64,000 nt of DNA, taken from positions 7,005,501-7,069,500 of the forward strand of contig NZ_CP109487.1 in the NCBI RefSeq assembly GCF_036227605.1, read 5' to 3'. Position numbers and translations under genes: made by a program. Shown one piece after another: positions 14,095 through 22,015 of this stretch. Position 1 is the stretch's first letter. Every line of letters begins with the position of its first letter. The notes under the pieces are model-generated. The model worked only from the letters and a program-made list of their open reading frames with translations. It did no database searches and was not told the origin of the DNA. The DNA comes from Streptomyces sp. NBC_01439 (GTDB taxonomy: Bacteria > Actinomycetota > Actinomycetes > Streptomycetales > Streptomycetaceae).

Positions 14095-14639
14095 TCGGCG
14101 TTACCGGCCTTGTTGTTCTTGCGGACCATGAAGACGACCCCCGTGACGGCGAGACCGGCGACGATGAGCCCGCCGCTGACGCCGATCCCGCCGCCCTGGC
14201 TGCCGTCCGAAGCGGAGGCCGCGTTGACCGCGCCCAGGGAGCCGGAGAACGCGACGCCGGCGGGCGGCGGGAATGCCTCCGCGCAGACATCGGAATTCAT
14301 CCCGGCCTTTTCGATGCAGGCCTGGAAACCGGCCATGCGCCGCTCCTCCGCTTTCGCGTCCGGGACGGTGGCCTTGGCCCTCTCCACCTCCAGCTGCTGG
14401 GCCTGGAGGGCGATTTCCTGGGCCCGTACCTCGGCCTCGCCGGAAGAGGCGCTGAACGCGGCGACACCGACGGCGCTACTACCGACGATGACCAGCCCGG
14501 CCATGGCGATCACGGCTTTGGCCTGGCCGCTCATGGGGACTTTGGCGGGCGGCCCGTAGGGGGTGGGGGCGGGCTGCTCCCACCCGACGCCCGAGGTCAG
14601 GTGGGCGAACCGCTGATCGATGTACTCACGCTCATCCAC
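14091..14639 (-). CDS. Two-transmembrane-segment hypothetical protein (182 aa)
   Basis: The GTG at 14639 follows GAGGAGAGATCCCCC. A first hydrophobic segment (about residues 37-60, AVIAMAGLVIVGSSAVGVAAF) follows a Pro-rich leader. A charged helical region contains RRMAGFQACIEKAGMNSDVC, and a second segment (about 148-172, SGGLIVAGLAVTGVVFMV) ends in RKNNK. The two cysteines lie in the outer loop, so a disulphide is possible. A membrane role in transfer or spread is plausible but unproved. Confidence 0.75.
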   Translation of the reverse strand: MDEREYIDQRFAHLTSGVGWEQPAPTPYGPPAKVPMSGQAKAVIAMAGLVIVGSSAVGVAAFSASSGEAEVRAQEIALQAQQLEVERAKATVPDAKAEERRMAGFQACIEKAGMNSDVCAEAFPPPAGVAFSGSLGAVNAASASDGSQGGGIGVSGGLIVAGLAVTGVVFMVRKNNKAGNAE

Positions 14640-14798
14640 GGGGGATCTCTCCTCAGGTGCTGTGCTGGAGGGGGTGGTGCTGGTGGTCACGCAGCCGAAC
14701 CCGGCGGAGAGGCCGGGGCCGGCAGGGCGAGCGCCAGAAAGCGGTACGTTCACCAGGCGGCCCGCCCCCGTGCCCCGGGGGCGGGCCGTGCTGTGTGC

Positions 14799-16022
14799 TC
14801 AGGACCCGGGCTGTGCCTCGGCGCCACCGGTGATGGCCTCGACGCTCAGTTCGTTGACCTCGTGCTGGATCCGCTTGTAGAGGGCGATCAGTCGCTTGTC
14901 GGCGCCCTTGTGGCCGTCCGCGCGCATCGCTTCCACGAAGCGGTTCTGCGTGCGGGGCGGGCCGAGGCGGCGGTACAGCTCGAACCCGGCCCGGTACAGC
15001 TCGTCGTCGTCGGCGGCGGGCTGCCGGAGCGGCGGACGGGGCCGGTCAGTGTCGGCCGGTTCCTCGTCCGACGGCTCTTGCTCCGGCTCCTGGTCCTGGT
15101 CGCCGTCGACGTCCTCGGCTCCATCCGCCACGGGTGCGGCGGGCGGCTCCTGGACGTCGTCGGCGCCGTGGTCGACCTCGTCCGCCATGGTCGCGGCGGG
15201 CGGTTCGGCGGGTGCGGCGGACGGGGCGGAGGCTCCATCCGCCACGGTGCGGCCGACGCCGCGTTCGTGCTGGTCGCGACCAAACGCCACACCTACGGCG
15301 CTCCCATCCGCCACACCTGCCGTGAGCGCGGGTGTGGCGGCCGGGGCGGGCAGCGCCGCCACGGCTGACCCGGCGTGCCCGAACATGGCGCCGAGCGCGG
15401 CGCCGGCGCCCTGCACGATCCGGGCCCGCTGCTCGACGACGAGACCCTCAGCGAGGGCGTTGTCCCCGGCCCCGGCGTGCCGGGCGAGGCGCCACGCCTC
15501 ACGCAGCGACAGCCACCGACGGATGCGGCTCGGGTGCTGCTCCGAGGCGGCGAAGTGGTAGTTCAGTCGCTGCGCAATGTCGGCGTTGCGCTTCAGTGCG
15601 GTCGGGTCGATGCCGGTGACGTGGGTCACCGCGCTACGTGCCAGGAGCGCGCCGCCCTCGGCGGCCACCACCATGGCGAGCTGCGTCACGGCGAACGCGA
15701 CGGCGGCGGACCGGGTGGGCGCCACGAAGAAGGCCGATGAGGCCGCCGCGACGGGAACGCCGATCATGGCGAACCGGACCAGCCAGTGAACGGGCTGTTC
15801 CAACACGGTCAGGCCGACGGCGATCATCGCGGCCATGAGGGTGGCGCCCTCGGAGGCGGCGACGATGCCCCACGCGGCGTCGTTCCCGAACACGGCGGCC
15901 ATGTTGTGGAAGGTGCCGTACGCGCCGCCGGCACCGACCAGGACGACGGCGACGCCGATCACGCGGAGCGCGGTGATTTGCAGGCTGGACAGTTGCTTTC
16001 GCTGCGGAGTCTGAGCATTCAT
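14799..16022 (-). CDS. DUF2637-like membrane protein (407 aa)
   Basis: The ATG at 16022 is preceded by AAAGGAGG. Residues about 15-135 contain four hydrophobic segments (for example LRVIGVAVVLVGAGGAYGTF and VPVAAASSAFFVAPTRS), the arrangement of DUF2637 proteins found beside TraB on Streptomyces elements. A long acidic, Pro-rich low-complexity region (about 225-340) repeats VADG and ADE units. A C-terminal helical domain (about 345-395) resembles a small DNA-binding or replication-type helix bundle. Function is unknown; a spread (spd) protein is possible. Confidence 0.7.
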   Translation of the reverse strand: MNAQTPQRKQLSSLQITALRVIGVAVVLVGAGGAYGTFHNMAAVFGNDAAWGIVAASEGATLMAAMIAVGLTVLEQPVHWLVRFAMIGVPVAAASSAFFVAPTRSAAVAFAVTQLAMVVAAEGGALLARSAVTHVTGIDPTALKRNADIAQRLNYHFAASEQHPSRIRRWLSLREAWRLARHAGAGDNALAEGLVVEQRARIVQGAGAALGAMFGHAGSAVAALPAPAATPALTAGVADGSAVGVAFGRDQHERGVGRTVADGASAPSAAPAEPPAATMADEVDHGADDVQEPPAAPVADGAEDVDGDQDQEPEQEPSDEEPADTDRPRPPLRQPAADDDELYRAGFELYRRLGPPRTQNRFVEAMRADGHKGADKRLIALYKRIQHEVNELSVEAITGGAEAQPGS

Positions 16023-16095
16023 CAAAGGGGCCTCCTTTGAGGACGAGGGGTCCGACCGCGGCGGGCGGTCGGTCGGTTGTAGCGGGTCGGTGGGG

Positions 16096-16725
16096 TCAGC
16101 GGCTGGCGGTGATCGCCGGGCAGCCGAGGCAGATCGCGCCGCGGTCGAAGTCGGCGAGGGGGCGGCGGGTGGAGCAGGCGGCGCAGACCTGGGTGCCGGC
16201 CGTGGCTGCCTCCTCCCGGACCGGGGCGGCGGCGTCCTCGTCGTCCTGGCCGTCGTCGTCGTACCCGAGGACCAGGGCGACGAGGTCGAGCGGGCGGGGC
16301 AGGCCGCCGTCCTGGCCGGCCTCCGTCCGTTCCTGGCGGGCCCGGCGGATCAAGTCCTGCAGGACCGCGTACGAGACCGCGCCGCGTACGGCGTTGCCGT
16401 TGGCGGGGTCTGCGGCGAACGCCCGGAGGCGGGCCACGTCCTGGCGGACCTCGTCGAGTGCGCCCGCCTCCTTGCGGGCGGTGTCCCGCTCGCCGGTCAG
16501 CCGCTGCACCCGGACCTCGACGTCGAGGCGCTCCCCGGCGGTGTCCCGCTGGAGGTCGCGCAACTCACGGGCGAGCATCAGGTTCGTCTTGCGGCGGTCC
16601 TCGGCGAGGGCGTCCGCCTCGTCCGTGGCCCGGCGGGCGGTGTCCAGGGCGGTGCGGGTCCGGGCGAGTTCGTCGCGGTCGGAGAGTAGGGCGGCGTACG
16701 TGCTGCTGGTGATGATGCGGATCAC
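16096..16725 (-). CDS. Coiled-coil protein with C-terminal zinc-ribbon cysteines (209 aa)
   Basis: Residues about 10-130 are long charged helix with heptad-like spacing, suggesting a coiled coil. An acidic stretch (DDDGQDDEDAA, about 155-165) leads to CAAC (about 182-185) and CLGC (about 200-203), a plausible zinc ribbon. No membrane segment is present. A structural or DNA-bridging role would fit the shape but is not shown. Confidence 0.7.
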   Translation of the reverse strand: MIRIITSSTYAALLSDRDELARTRTALDTARRATDEADALAEDRRKTNLMLARELRDLQRDTAGERLDVEVRVQRLTGERDTARKEAGALDEVRQDVARLRAFAADPANGNAVRGAVSYAVLQDLIRRARQERTEAGQDGGLPRPLDLVALVLGYDDDGQDDEDAAAPVREEAATAGTQVCAACSTRRPLADFDRGAICLGCPAITASR

Positions 16726-16763
16726 GTGAGGTTCCCCCTCGGTCGGGTCGGTGTGGTGCGGCT

Positions 16764-16831
16764 GGTGGAGCAGGCCGGCCCCGCCCTCGGGCCGCCGGTC
16801 TGGCGGGTGGCGGCGGGGCCGGTGGAGCAGG
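16764..16831. repeat. Hairpin with flanking direct repeat in an intergenic gap
   Basis: Arms CCGGCCCCGCC (16775-16785) and GGCGGGGCCGG (16812-16822) pair perfectly. GGTGGAGCAGG occurs directly at 16764-16774 and 16821-16831, just outside the stem. It lies between the leftward genes starting at 17085 and 16725, after the stop at 16840. Confidence 0.55.
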
Positions 16832-16839
16832 GGTGCGGG

Positions 16840-17085
16840 TCAGCGGGTACCGGCTTCCCATCGGTCGAAGCCGCGTTCGCGGACGTGGCGCCAGTCCTGG
16901 CGGGTGCCGATGACCTGCTCCGCCCAGTCCATGGCGGCCTCCACGTCGGCGTCGAAGTCGGTCGGGTGGAAGACCTCGTGACAGTCGCGAACGGGCGTGC
17001 CGTCCTCCCTGTCGCCCTCCAACTCCCAGCCGAAAACGTCGACGTCGATGGGGCCGGGGTAGAGCTTGAAGCGGGGGAAGATCAT
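16840..17085 (-). CDS. Small acidic hypothetical protein (81 aa)
   Basis: The ATG at 17085 follows CAGGAGACCCCGC. The protein is compact and acidic, with many aromatics (FKLYPGPIDVDVFGWELEG), one cysteine, and a C-terminal helix rich in Trp, Asp and Arg. It lies 16 bp downstream of the next gene. Family not recognised. Confidence 0.7.
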   Translation of the reverse strand: MIFPRFKLYPGPIDVDVFGWELEGDREDGTPVRDCHEVFHPTDFDADVEAAMDWAEQVIGTRQDWRHVRERGFDRWEAGTR

Positions 17086-17101
17086 GCGGGGTCTCCTGGG
17101 G

Positions 17102-17398
17102 TCAGGTGGTGAACAGGGCGAGTTGTGCGGAGGCGAGGGCGGCCGCGGCGGCCTCCTCGCGGATACGGCGCCCAGCCCTGGCTGCGTCGGCGGCGTGCGG
17201 GGCGCAGACGGCCGTCAGGGCGTCCGTCGGGAGGTGGACGGCGTCGACCAGGCGCACCGTCGGGTCCGCCGGGGTCAGGACCGTGGCGAGTTCCCAGCAC
17301 CCGAGGGCGCTGCACAGGCGGCCGGCCCGCCTCACGACCGCCCGGAACACGGGGTTCGCATGGGCCGGGGCGGTCGAGGCCGGGTGAGGGGTCGTCAC
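17102..17398 (-). CDS. Small hypothetical protein with three cysteines (98 aa)
   Basis: The GTG at 17398 overlaps the upstream TGA. Cysteines lie near residues 29, 34 and 65, with a CSALGCWE pair resembling half of a zinc knuckle. The C-terminal 25 residues are an Ala-rich helix. Function unknown. Coupled in a run of small genes from 17888 to 17102. Confidence 0.65.
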   Translation of the reverse strand: MTTPHPASTAPAHANPVFRAVVRRAGRLCSALGCWELATVLTPADPTVRLVDAVHLPTDALTAVCAPHAADAARAGRRIREEAAAAALASAQLALFTT

Positions 17399-17763
17399 CA
17401 GGGGTCCGAGGCCGTCGGGTCGGCGGCCCGGTTCCGTTGCTGCGGGATACTCACCGGCTCCCCGTCAGGCCCAGTCAGCGGCCCCGTGAGGGCCGGGGGC
17501 GGAGGGACCGGACGGACGGCCGGGGCGACGTCCTGCGCGGCGTCCTGGGCGTCCTGGCGGCGGCCGAGCCATTCACTGGCCCACGTGCCGGTCAGGCCGG
17601 CCGCGGTCATCAGCGCGGCCGCCCCGTCGAGGTGCCGCCCGGTGACCAGGCAGCCCACGGCGACGACGGCCGCGACGGCCGGGGACACCGGGGAGGTCAG
17701 TACGGAGGTGAGCCCGTCCTCGACTCGGGCGGTGGCGGTGTGGAGCGCGGTACGGGCGCTCAC
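17395..17763 (-). CDS. Small protein with hydrophobic segment (122 aa)
   Basis: The GTG at 17763 overlaps the TGA of the 42-codon gene upstream. Residues about 27-62 (SPAVAAVVAVGCLVTGRHLDGAAALMTAAGLTG) are hydrophobic enough for one or two membrane segments. The C-terminal half is Pro-rich and hydrophilic. Such small membrane proteins in this context are often spread proteins, but no family was recognised. Confidence 0.65.
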   Translation of the reverse strand: MSARTALHTATARVEDGLTSVLTSPVSPAVAAVVAVGCLVTGRHLDGAAALMTAAGLTGTWASEWLGRRQDAQDAAQDVAPAVRPVPPPPALTGPLTGPDGEPVSIPQQRNRAADPTASDPW

Positions 17764-17888
17764 TGCTGCGATCCGCTCGGGGACGGGGTGGCGATCGTCT
17801 CGGCGAGGCGCTGCGAGGCGGCGGCGAGTTCCTCGGCGGCGCGGATGAGCGCGGCCTCGATCTCCTGCTGGCTGCTGTTCGCGTCCAT
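17760..17888 (-). CDS. Very small helical protein (42 aa)
   Basis: An ATG at 17888 opens a 42-codon frame whose TGA overlaps the next GTG, exactly as in neighbouring pairs. The peptide is almost all helix-forming (QQEIEAALIRAAEELAAASQ) with a Ser/Pro tail. The ribosome site is weak (GAACGGGAAC). The coupling is the main support. Confidence 0.55.
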   Translation of the reverse strand: MDANSSQQEIEAALIRAAEELAAASQRLAETIATPSPSGSQQ

Positions 17889-17955
17889 GTGTCGGGTTCC
17901 CGTTCTCGAGGACGCCCCGCCGCGCGGGCGGGGCTGGTGACTGGGGGCGAGGCAA

Positions 17956-17992
17956 CGCCCCGGCCGCCGCCGGATCGGGCGGGGCCGGGGCG
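17956..17992 (-). terminator. GC hairpin between leftward genes
   Basis: Perfect 10-bp arms CGCCCCGGCC and GGCCGGGGCG enclose a 17-nt loop, 6 bp beyond the stop at 17999. No U-run. Confidence 0.5.
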
Positions 17993-17998
17993 GGGTGG

Positions 17999-18271
17999 TC
18001 AGGGGCGGAGCAGGGCGCGCAGGCGGCGGAGGCCCGCGCCGAACGCGTCGAGGCGGTCAAGGAGGACGTCCAGGCCGGGCCCGTCCAACTCGGCGTCCAG
18101 GCCGGCGGACCAGACCGAGACGACCGCCGGGGCTCCCGGGGTGCCGAGGTCGCGGAACCACTCGGCCGTCAGCCCGCCCGCCTCGGCGACCGGCAGCAGC
18201 GCCGGGCCGGGGAGGAGCGCGGCCAGGAGGCCGGAGGAGGTGCCGGTGCCGTACACCGTGGCGGCCGTCAC
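17999..18271 (-). CDS. Hypothetical protein (90 aa)
   Basis: The GTG at 18271 overlaps the upstream stop. The product is Leu/Ala/Gly-rich with a GTSSGLLAALLPGPALLPVAEAGG segment and an amphipathic C-terminal helix (LDVLLDRLDAFGAGLRRLRALL). It is not clearly a membrane protein. Function unknown. Confidence 0.6.
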   Translation of the reverse strand: MTAATVYGTGTSSGLLAALLPGPALLPVAEAGGLTAEWFRDLGTPGAPAVVSVWSAGLDAELDGPGLDVLLDRLDAFGAGLRRLRALLRP

Positions 18272-18447
18272 CGGCCCGCCCGGACCTGGCGCCACGCCTC
18301 GTCCATGTCCAGGTCGGAGGAGGCGGGCACCGTGCGGGCGGCGGCGCGGGCGGCGTCGGCGGCGCGGGCCCTGCGCAACATCTCGTCCATCATCGGGTCG
18401 GCGGGGTAGGTGCGGGGCGCTCTGGCGGCGCTGGTACGGTCGCTCAC
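18268..18447 (-). CDS. Very small basic protein (59 aa)
   Basis: The GTG at 18447 follows GAGAGGACCGC, and the TGA overlaps the next GTG. The peptide has a basic N-terminus, a Met-rich MMDEMLRRARAADAARAAAR helix, and an acidic-then-basic C-terminus (DMDEAWRQVRAGR). No family was recognised. Confidence 0.6.
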   Translation of the reverse strand: MSDRTSAARAPRTYPADPMMDEMLRRARAADAARAAARTVPASSDLDMDEAWRQVRAGR

Positions 18448-18506
18448 GCTGGTGCGGTCCTCTCGGTCAGGTGATGCTCACTGAGGGGGTCTGTGCTGAG
18501 TGCGAG

Positions 18507-18558
18507 GGACGGCCCGTCCGGGCTCACGGTGTTGGTAGCACCGCCGGACGGGCCGTCC
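18507..18558. terminator. Terminator downstream of the 458-residue protein gene
   Basis: Perfect 15-bp arms GGACGGCCCGTCCGG pair across a 22-nt loop. The leftward transcript meets it about 30 bp after the stop at 18585. CTTGTTGTGAAATAA on its right gives a U-rich tail for rightward transcripts only. Confidence 0.75.
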
Positions 18559-18584
18559 TTGTTGTGAAATAAGGCTCTGGAGGG

Positions 18585-19961
18585 TCAGCCGGTGATGTGG
18601 TCGATGTCCTGGTCGAAGTCGGCCAGGGCGCGGCGGATGTCGTCCATGTCGCCGTGGCGGGCGGCGGTGCGGACCTCCCCCAGGAGTCCGCGGAGAAGGG
18701 TCAATTCCGCGTCGCGCTGCGGATCGCGGGTCCGCTTGGGCAGGGCCGGGCGGGCGTTGAGCTCGGCGTACTTCACGAGCATGTCTTCGATCGTCCCGCG
18801 GTAGGACTCGGTGGCCTGGCCGAGCGTCCCGTCCGCGTTCACCCATCCGAATACGGCCCGGAACCTGCTGCCCGCCTTGAAGGTCCAGCCGAGGAATTCG
18901 CCGGCCGGGGTCTTGCAGGCGCGGAACTCCTGCGCGTTCGGGTGGCTTCGGAGGGCGGTCCGCTTGGCCTGGTCCAGGGGGAGCGTGGCCACGGCCGCAC
19001 GGGCGGCCGCGCGGTCCGTGGTGCGCCGGTCGTCGGCGACCTGTGCGGGAAGCATGGCCCGTGCCTCGGAGCGCTGGCGCTCCAGGGTCCTGGCGCATGT
19101 GGCCGCCGGGGTCACCCATCCGTACTGTGTGGCGTGCAGGCGGTCGACCTGAAACGTGTAGCCGAGCAGCTCCCCGCCGGTGCCACGGTGGATTTCGAAC
19201 CTCCGGGCGTCCGGGAATGCCTCGATGACGGCGGCGCGGGCCTGAACGGCGTTCATGGCGGGCGCGGGCGCGGGGGCGGCGGGCTGCTCCGTCTCGGCCG
19301 GGGCCTCCACGGCCGCCGGGCGGCCGGCGGGCTCGGCAGGGGCGGTCTCGACGCTGCCCGGCGTCCAGGCGAAGACGCAGTTCCGGGACATGGCCTCCAC
19401 CAGCCACCCGGCGTCGGCGAGGCGGTCCCGGGCGATCTGGAGTTCCACGCGGAAGGGCCGGCCGTCGGCCTCGACGATGTCACAGGCGCGGACCCAGTAG
19501 ACCGCCACGCGGCCATCGCCGCGCGGCTCGACCATGTACCCGTAGTCAGTGGCCTCCTCATGGCCTTCATCGGTCAGGACGGCCAGGTGCAGGCCCTTAA
19601 GGGCGGCGAGGGCGGCGTGCACGTCCGGGTTGTCGGTGTGCTTGGGCAGGCTCCCCCGGGCGGTGCCGTTGTGGGAGACCACGACGCCCTCGACGACGCG
19701 GGTGGTGATGGTGGCGGGGCGGTCGGTCTCGGCGGCCGGGGCGGCCGGCGCCTCGACGATCTCGGCGGCCTGGGCGTCGGCGGCCTCGCGGGCCTTGACG
19801 CACCGGGTGCAGTCGCGGAGCTTCTCGGCGTCGCGGTCGCTCAGGACGCGGTCGGCCGGGCGGCCGCAGAGGCTGTTGGCGTGGAAGGCGTCGGTGCGGA
19901 CCTGGTGGCGGGTGCGGCCGGCCCCGACCTGGGCGTAGGCGTAGGTGACGGTGGTCATCAT
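18585..19961 (-). CDS. Element protein with duplicated domain and N-terminal zinc-finger-like motif (458 aa)
   Basis: The start follows GGAGGACCCC; a second ATG is adjacent. Residues 27-54 (HANSLCG, then CTRC) could bind zinc. Residues about 112-203 form a compact domain. Residues about 244-304 and 335-395 are clear repeats of each other: PDARRF and PNAQEF, then GELLGYTF and GEFLGWTF, then YGWV and FGWV. Ala/Pro linkers separate the parts. The family is unknown to me; the modular layout suggests several DNA- or protein-binding contacts. Confidence 0.75.
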   Translation of the reverse strand: MMTTVTYAYAQVGAGRTRHQVRTDAFHANSLCGRPADRVLSDRDAEKLRDCTRCVKAREAADAQAAEIVEAPAAPAAETDRPATITTRVVEGVVVSHNGTARGSLPKHTDNPDVHAALAALKGLHLAVLTDEGHEEATDYGYMVEPRGDGRVAVYWVRACDIVEADGRPFRVELQIARDRLADAGWLVEAMSRNCVFAWTPGSVETAPAEPAGRPAAVEAPAETEQPAAPAPAPAMNAVQARAAVIEAFPDARRFEIHRGTGGELLGYTFQVDRLHATQYGWVTPAATCARTLERQRSEARAMLPAQVADDRRTTDRAAARAAVATLPLDQAKRTALRSHPNAQEFRACKTPAGEFLGWTFKAGSRFRAVFGWVNADGTLGQATESYRGTIEDMLVKYAELNARPALPKRTRDPQRDAELTLLRGLLGEVRTAARHGDMDDIRRALADFDQDIDHITG

Positions 19962-20013
19962 GGGGTCCTCCGTGGTGCGGTGAAGCGGTGGGCGGGGGGG
20001 GGGCTTGGGAGGG

Positions 20014-20217
20014 TCAGGGGGCCGACGGGGCCGGGCAGTGCTGGGGGCACCGGCACGGCGGCCACCGGGATTCGATCTGCGGGACCACGTCGCGGTCGGG
20101 GTTGACCGTGACCGGCGGCCCGTACGTGGCGCCGCCGTCCTTGGAAACCCGGATCACCAGCACCGGGCCCTGCTCCCCGTCGTCGTTCCCGCCGAGGGCG
20201 GGCCGGGCGGCCGTCAC
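20014..20217 (-). CDS. Small protein with C-terminal CRCPQHC cysteines (67 aa)
   Basis: The GTG at 20217 overlaps the upstream stop. The middle has alternating strand-like segments (QGPVLVIRVSKDGG, then PPVTVNPDRDVVP) and the end has CRCPQHC, a possible metal site. Function unknown. Confidence 0.6.
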   Translation of the reverse strand: MTAARPALGGNDDGEQGPVLVIRVSKDGGATYGPPVTVNPDRDVVPQIESRWPPCRCPQHCPAPSAP

Positions 20218-20720
20218 GCCGCCACATCCATGTCGGCGTCGGTGAACATCGGCGCCGTCATCTCGGCGGGGGCCGGGATCTCCACCGGGGCGATGTCCGT
20301 CACGCGGAGGCTGGCGGCGACCTCCTTCATCGGCACCGGCCCGAGGCCGAGCCGCTTGTACGTGGCCCGGATCGAGTCGATGTCGGGGCTCTGCCGGGTC
20401 GACACGACCCGCTCGACCAGCCACCGCCCGCCGTACAGGCCGGCCGGGAGCCTCCCGATCAGCTTCTTCGCGGCCCTCTTGTTGCGCTCCGCGGCGCGGG
20501 CCTGGTCGGCCGACTTCGCGTAGGAGGCGCAGGAGGCGCTGATCTCCTCGTCGGTGGGGACCTCGTCCGGGTTGAAGACGTCGGCCGGGTCCGGGGCGAG
20601 GCGGTCGCGGTCGTCGGTGCCGCCGGTGAGGGCGGTCACGGTGCCGGACACGACACCTGCGACGGTGCCGGTGACGGCGGCGGTGGCGATGCGGGCGAGC
20701 TGGAGAGCGGTACGGAACAT
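20214..20720 (-). CDS. First gene of the leftward series, putative membrane-anchored protein (168 aa)
   Basis: The ATG at 20720 follows GGAGGCCCAC. Residues 4-33 are Ala/Thr/Val-rich (LARIATAAVTGTVAGVVSGTVTAL), a possible membrane or signal-like segment. The rest is hydrophilic with RWLVERVVSTRQSPDIDSIRATY and an acidic tail. Being first after the operator region, it should be controlled by the GntR protein; its role is unknown. Confidence 0.7.
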   Translation of the reverse strand: MFRTALQLARIATAAVTGTVAGVVSGTVTALTGGTDDRDRLAPDPADVFNPDEVPTDEEISASCASYAKSADQARAAERNKRAAKKLIGRLPAGLYGGRWLVERVVSTRQSPDIDSIRATYKRLGLGPVPMKEVAASLRVTDIAPVEIPAPAEMTAPMFTDADMDVAA

Positions 20721-21127
20721 GTGGGCCTCCGTGTTGTGCGGTTGCTCTGTGCCTGGTGCGTGCGAAGGCCCCGGGGCCGTTGGTAGCGGCGTCCGGGGCC
20801 CGGGTGGCCGAGGGGCCGACGACCGGCACCCGCCGCGGTGAGCGGGGGATGCCGGACGTCGACGGCTCGGAACCGTCGAATCAAAGGTGGTGCGCGATGT
20901 TCGCCCCATCACCGCCAGGCGGTTCGGGGGCCGGCTTGTCGCCGATGCCGTTTCTCGTGCACGCCTTCCTCCCTACGTCCCTCACGTCCACGCGCCTCAC
21001 GACGAGTGGTGCCACGACCGGTAGGGCCGTGGTGTTGGGCTGGGCTGCACGCATATGGAGTTCTCAAGTCCTGCCGGGCGCTCTCTTTCGACGTGATCCA
21101 CGCGAGGCGTGGGCGCCGTCCGGGCTG
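20721..21127. other. Gene-free control region between divergent operons
   Basis: No convincing gene was found in these 400 bp. A stem with arms TCGACGG and CCGTCGA lies at 20859-20879. The leftward promoter and leader should be in here or in the adjoining box cluster. The region could also hold cis-acting transfer or partition sites, but no repeated 8-bp motif stands out. Confidence 0.4.
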
Positions 21128-21253
21128 TAGGTATGCCGATCGAAGCTTTAGGTACTGGTGTGTACCTTGGCGACACCATTAAGGTACATGAAGGTACTCG
21201 GATTGGCAAGTGTTGTACCTTCCGCATGTGCTGATGTACCTTCAAGTGGTACC
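21128..21253. promoter_or_regulatory. Cluster of GGTAC-type operator boxes
   Basis: AAGGTAC or its complement GTACCTT, or close forms, occur at 21149-21155 (TAGGTAC), 21162-21168, 21181-21187, 21191-21197, 21215-21221 and 21236-21242, with GGTACC at 21248-21253 and a weaker TAGGTAT at 21128. They occur in both orientations. The cluster covers the region just before gntR and is the obvious autoregulatory and divergent-operon site. Confidence 0.8.
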
Positions 21254-21280
21254 GCTCAACCCGACGAAACTGGAGAAGTC

Positions 21281-22015
21281 GTGGCATACAAGACACCGGG
21301 GAAGGGGTACGCCGACGTGGCCGACCACTTCCGGAAGCTCATCAAGACCGGGAACCTCGCCCCCGGTGACCCGTTGCCCTCCGTCGCGGAGATCCGGGCC
21401 GAGTTCGACGTCGCGGCGAAGACCGTGAGCCGCGCCCTGGGCGTACTCAAGAGTGAGGGCCTGGTGGCTTCACGCGGCTCGCTCGGGACGGTTGTGGCTA
21501 AGTCGCCGCTGGTCATCACCGGAGCCGACCGCGTCGACCGGATGACCCTTAACGGGCTGCGGTACGCCCGGGGCGAGGACTCCACCGGGCACCGCGTGAT
21601 GCGCCGGTCGGTCCATGACCTGGAGGTGTGCCAGGCCCTCGACATGGACCCGGGCGAGGAGGTCATCATCCGTATCCGCACGTTCCGGCAGGACGGCCGT
21701 CCCACGTCTGTCGGCGTCTCCGTGTACCCGCCTCGCACCACGGCCGCGGTGCCCGAGCTGACCGACGAGGTCCCCATGGGGGACTTCTTCGGCGACCTCT
21801 ACATGGAGCGCACCGGCCGGGACGTCCTCAAGGGGCAGCGCACGGCCGAATCCCGGCAGGCGTCACAGGACGAGCTCGACGCTATGGACATCGACGTCCC
21901 CTCGCACGTCGCGGTCTCGGTGCTCGTCACGAAGGTGACGTTCCACGATGAGGACGGCCCCTTGGCCCACTGGGAGGACGTCTACGCCCCCGGCACGAAG
22001 ATGCCGATCTCATGA
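21281..22015 (+). CDS. GntR/HutC-family repressor, KorSA-like (244 aa)
   Basis: The GTG at 21281 follows GGAGAAGTC; upstream in-frame starts would read through the operator boxes. Residues about 8-75 are the winged HTH (YADVADHFRKLIKTGNLAPG, then PSVAEIRAEFDVAAKTVSRAL). Residues about 95-240 resemble the UTRA ligand domain (DPGEEVIIRIRTF, then VSVYPP). This matches KorSA of pSAM2, which represses transfer activation. It very probably controls its own operon and the leftward series through the GGTAC boxes. Confidence 0.85.
   Translation: MAYKTPGKGYADVADHFRKLIKTGNLAPGDPLPSVAEIRAEFDVAAKTVSRALGVLKSEGLVASRGSLGTVVAKSPLVITGADRVDRMTLNGLRYARGEDSTGHRVMRRSVHDLEVCQALDMDPGEEVIIRIRTFRQDGRPTSVGVSVYPPRTTAAVPELTDEVPMGDFFGDLYMERTGRDVLKGQRTAESRQASQDELDAMDIDVPSHVAVSVLVTKVTFHDEDGPLAHWEDVYAPGTKMPIS

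Noticed and set aside
20756..21182. Small rightward genes in the control region
   Set aside because: The frames have no ribosome site, low-complexity Arg/Ser/Pro translations and overlap the operator cluster.
21158..21280. Earlier start for the GntR gene
   Set aside because: The extra 41 codons would be read through the GGTAC operator boxes and lack a ribosome site. The GTG at 21281 has GGAGAAGTC.
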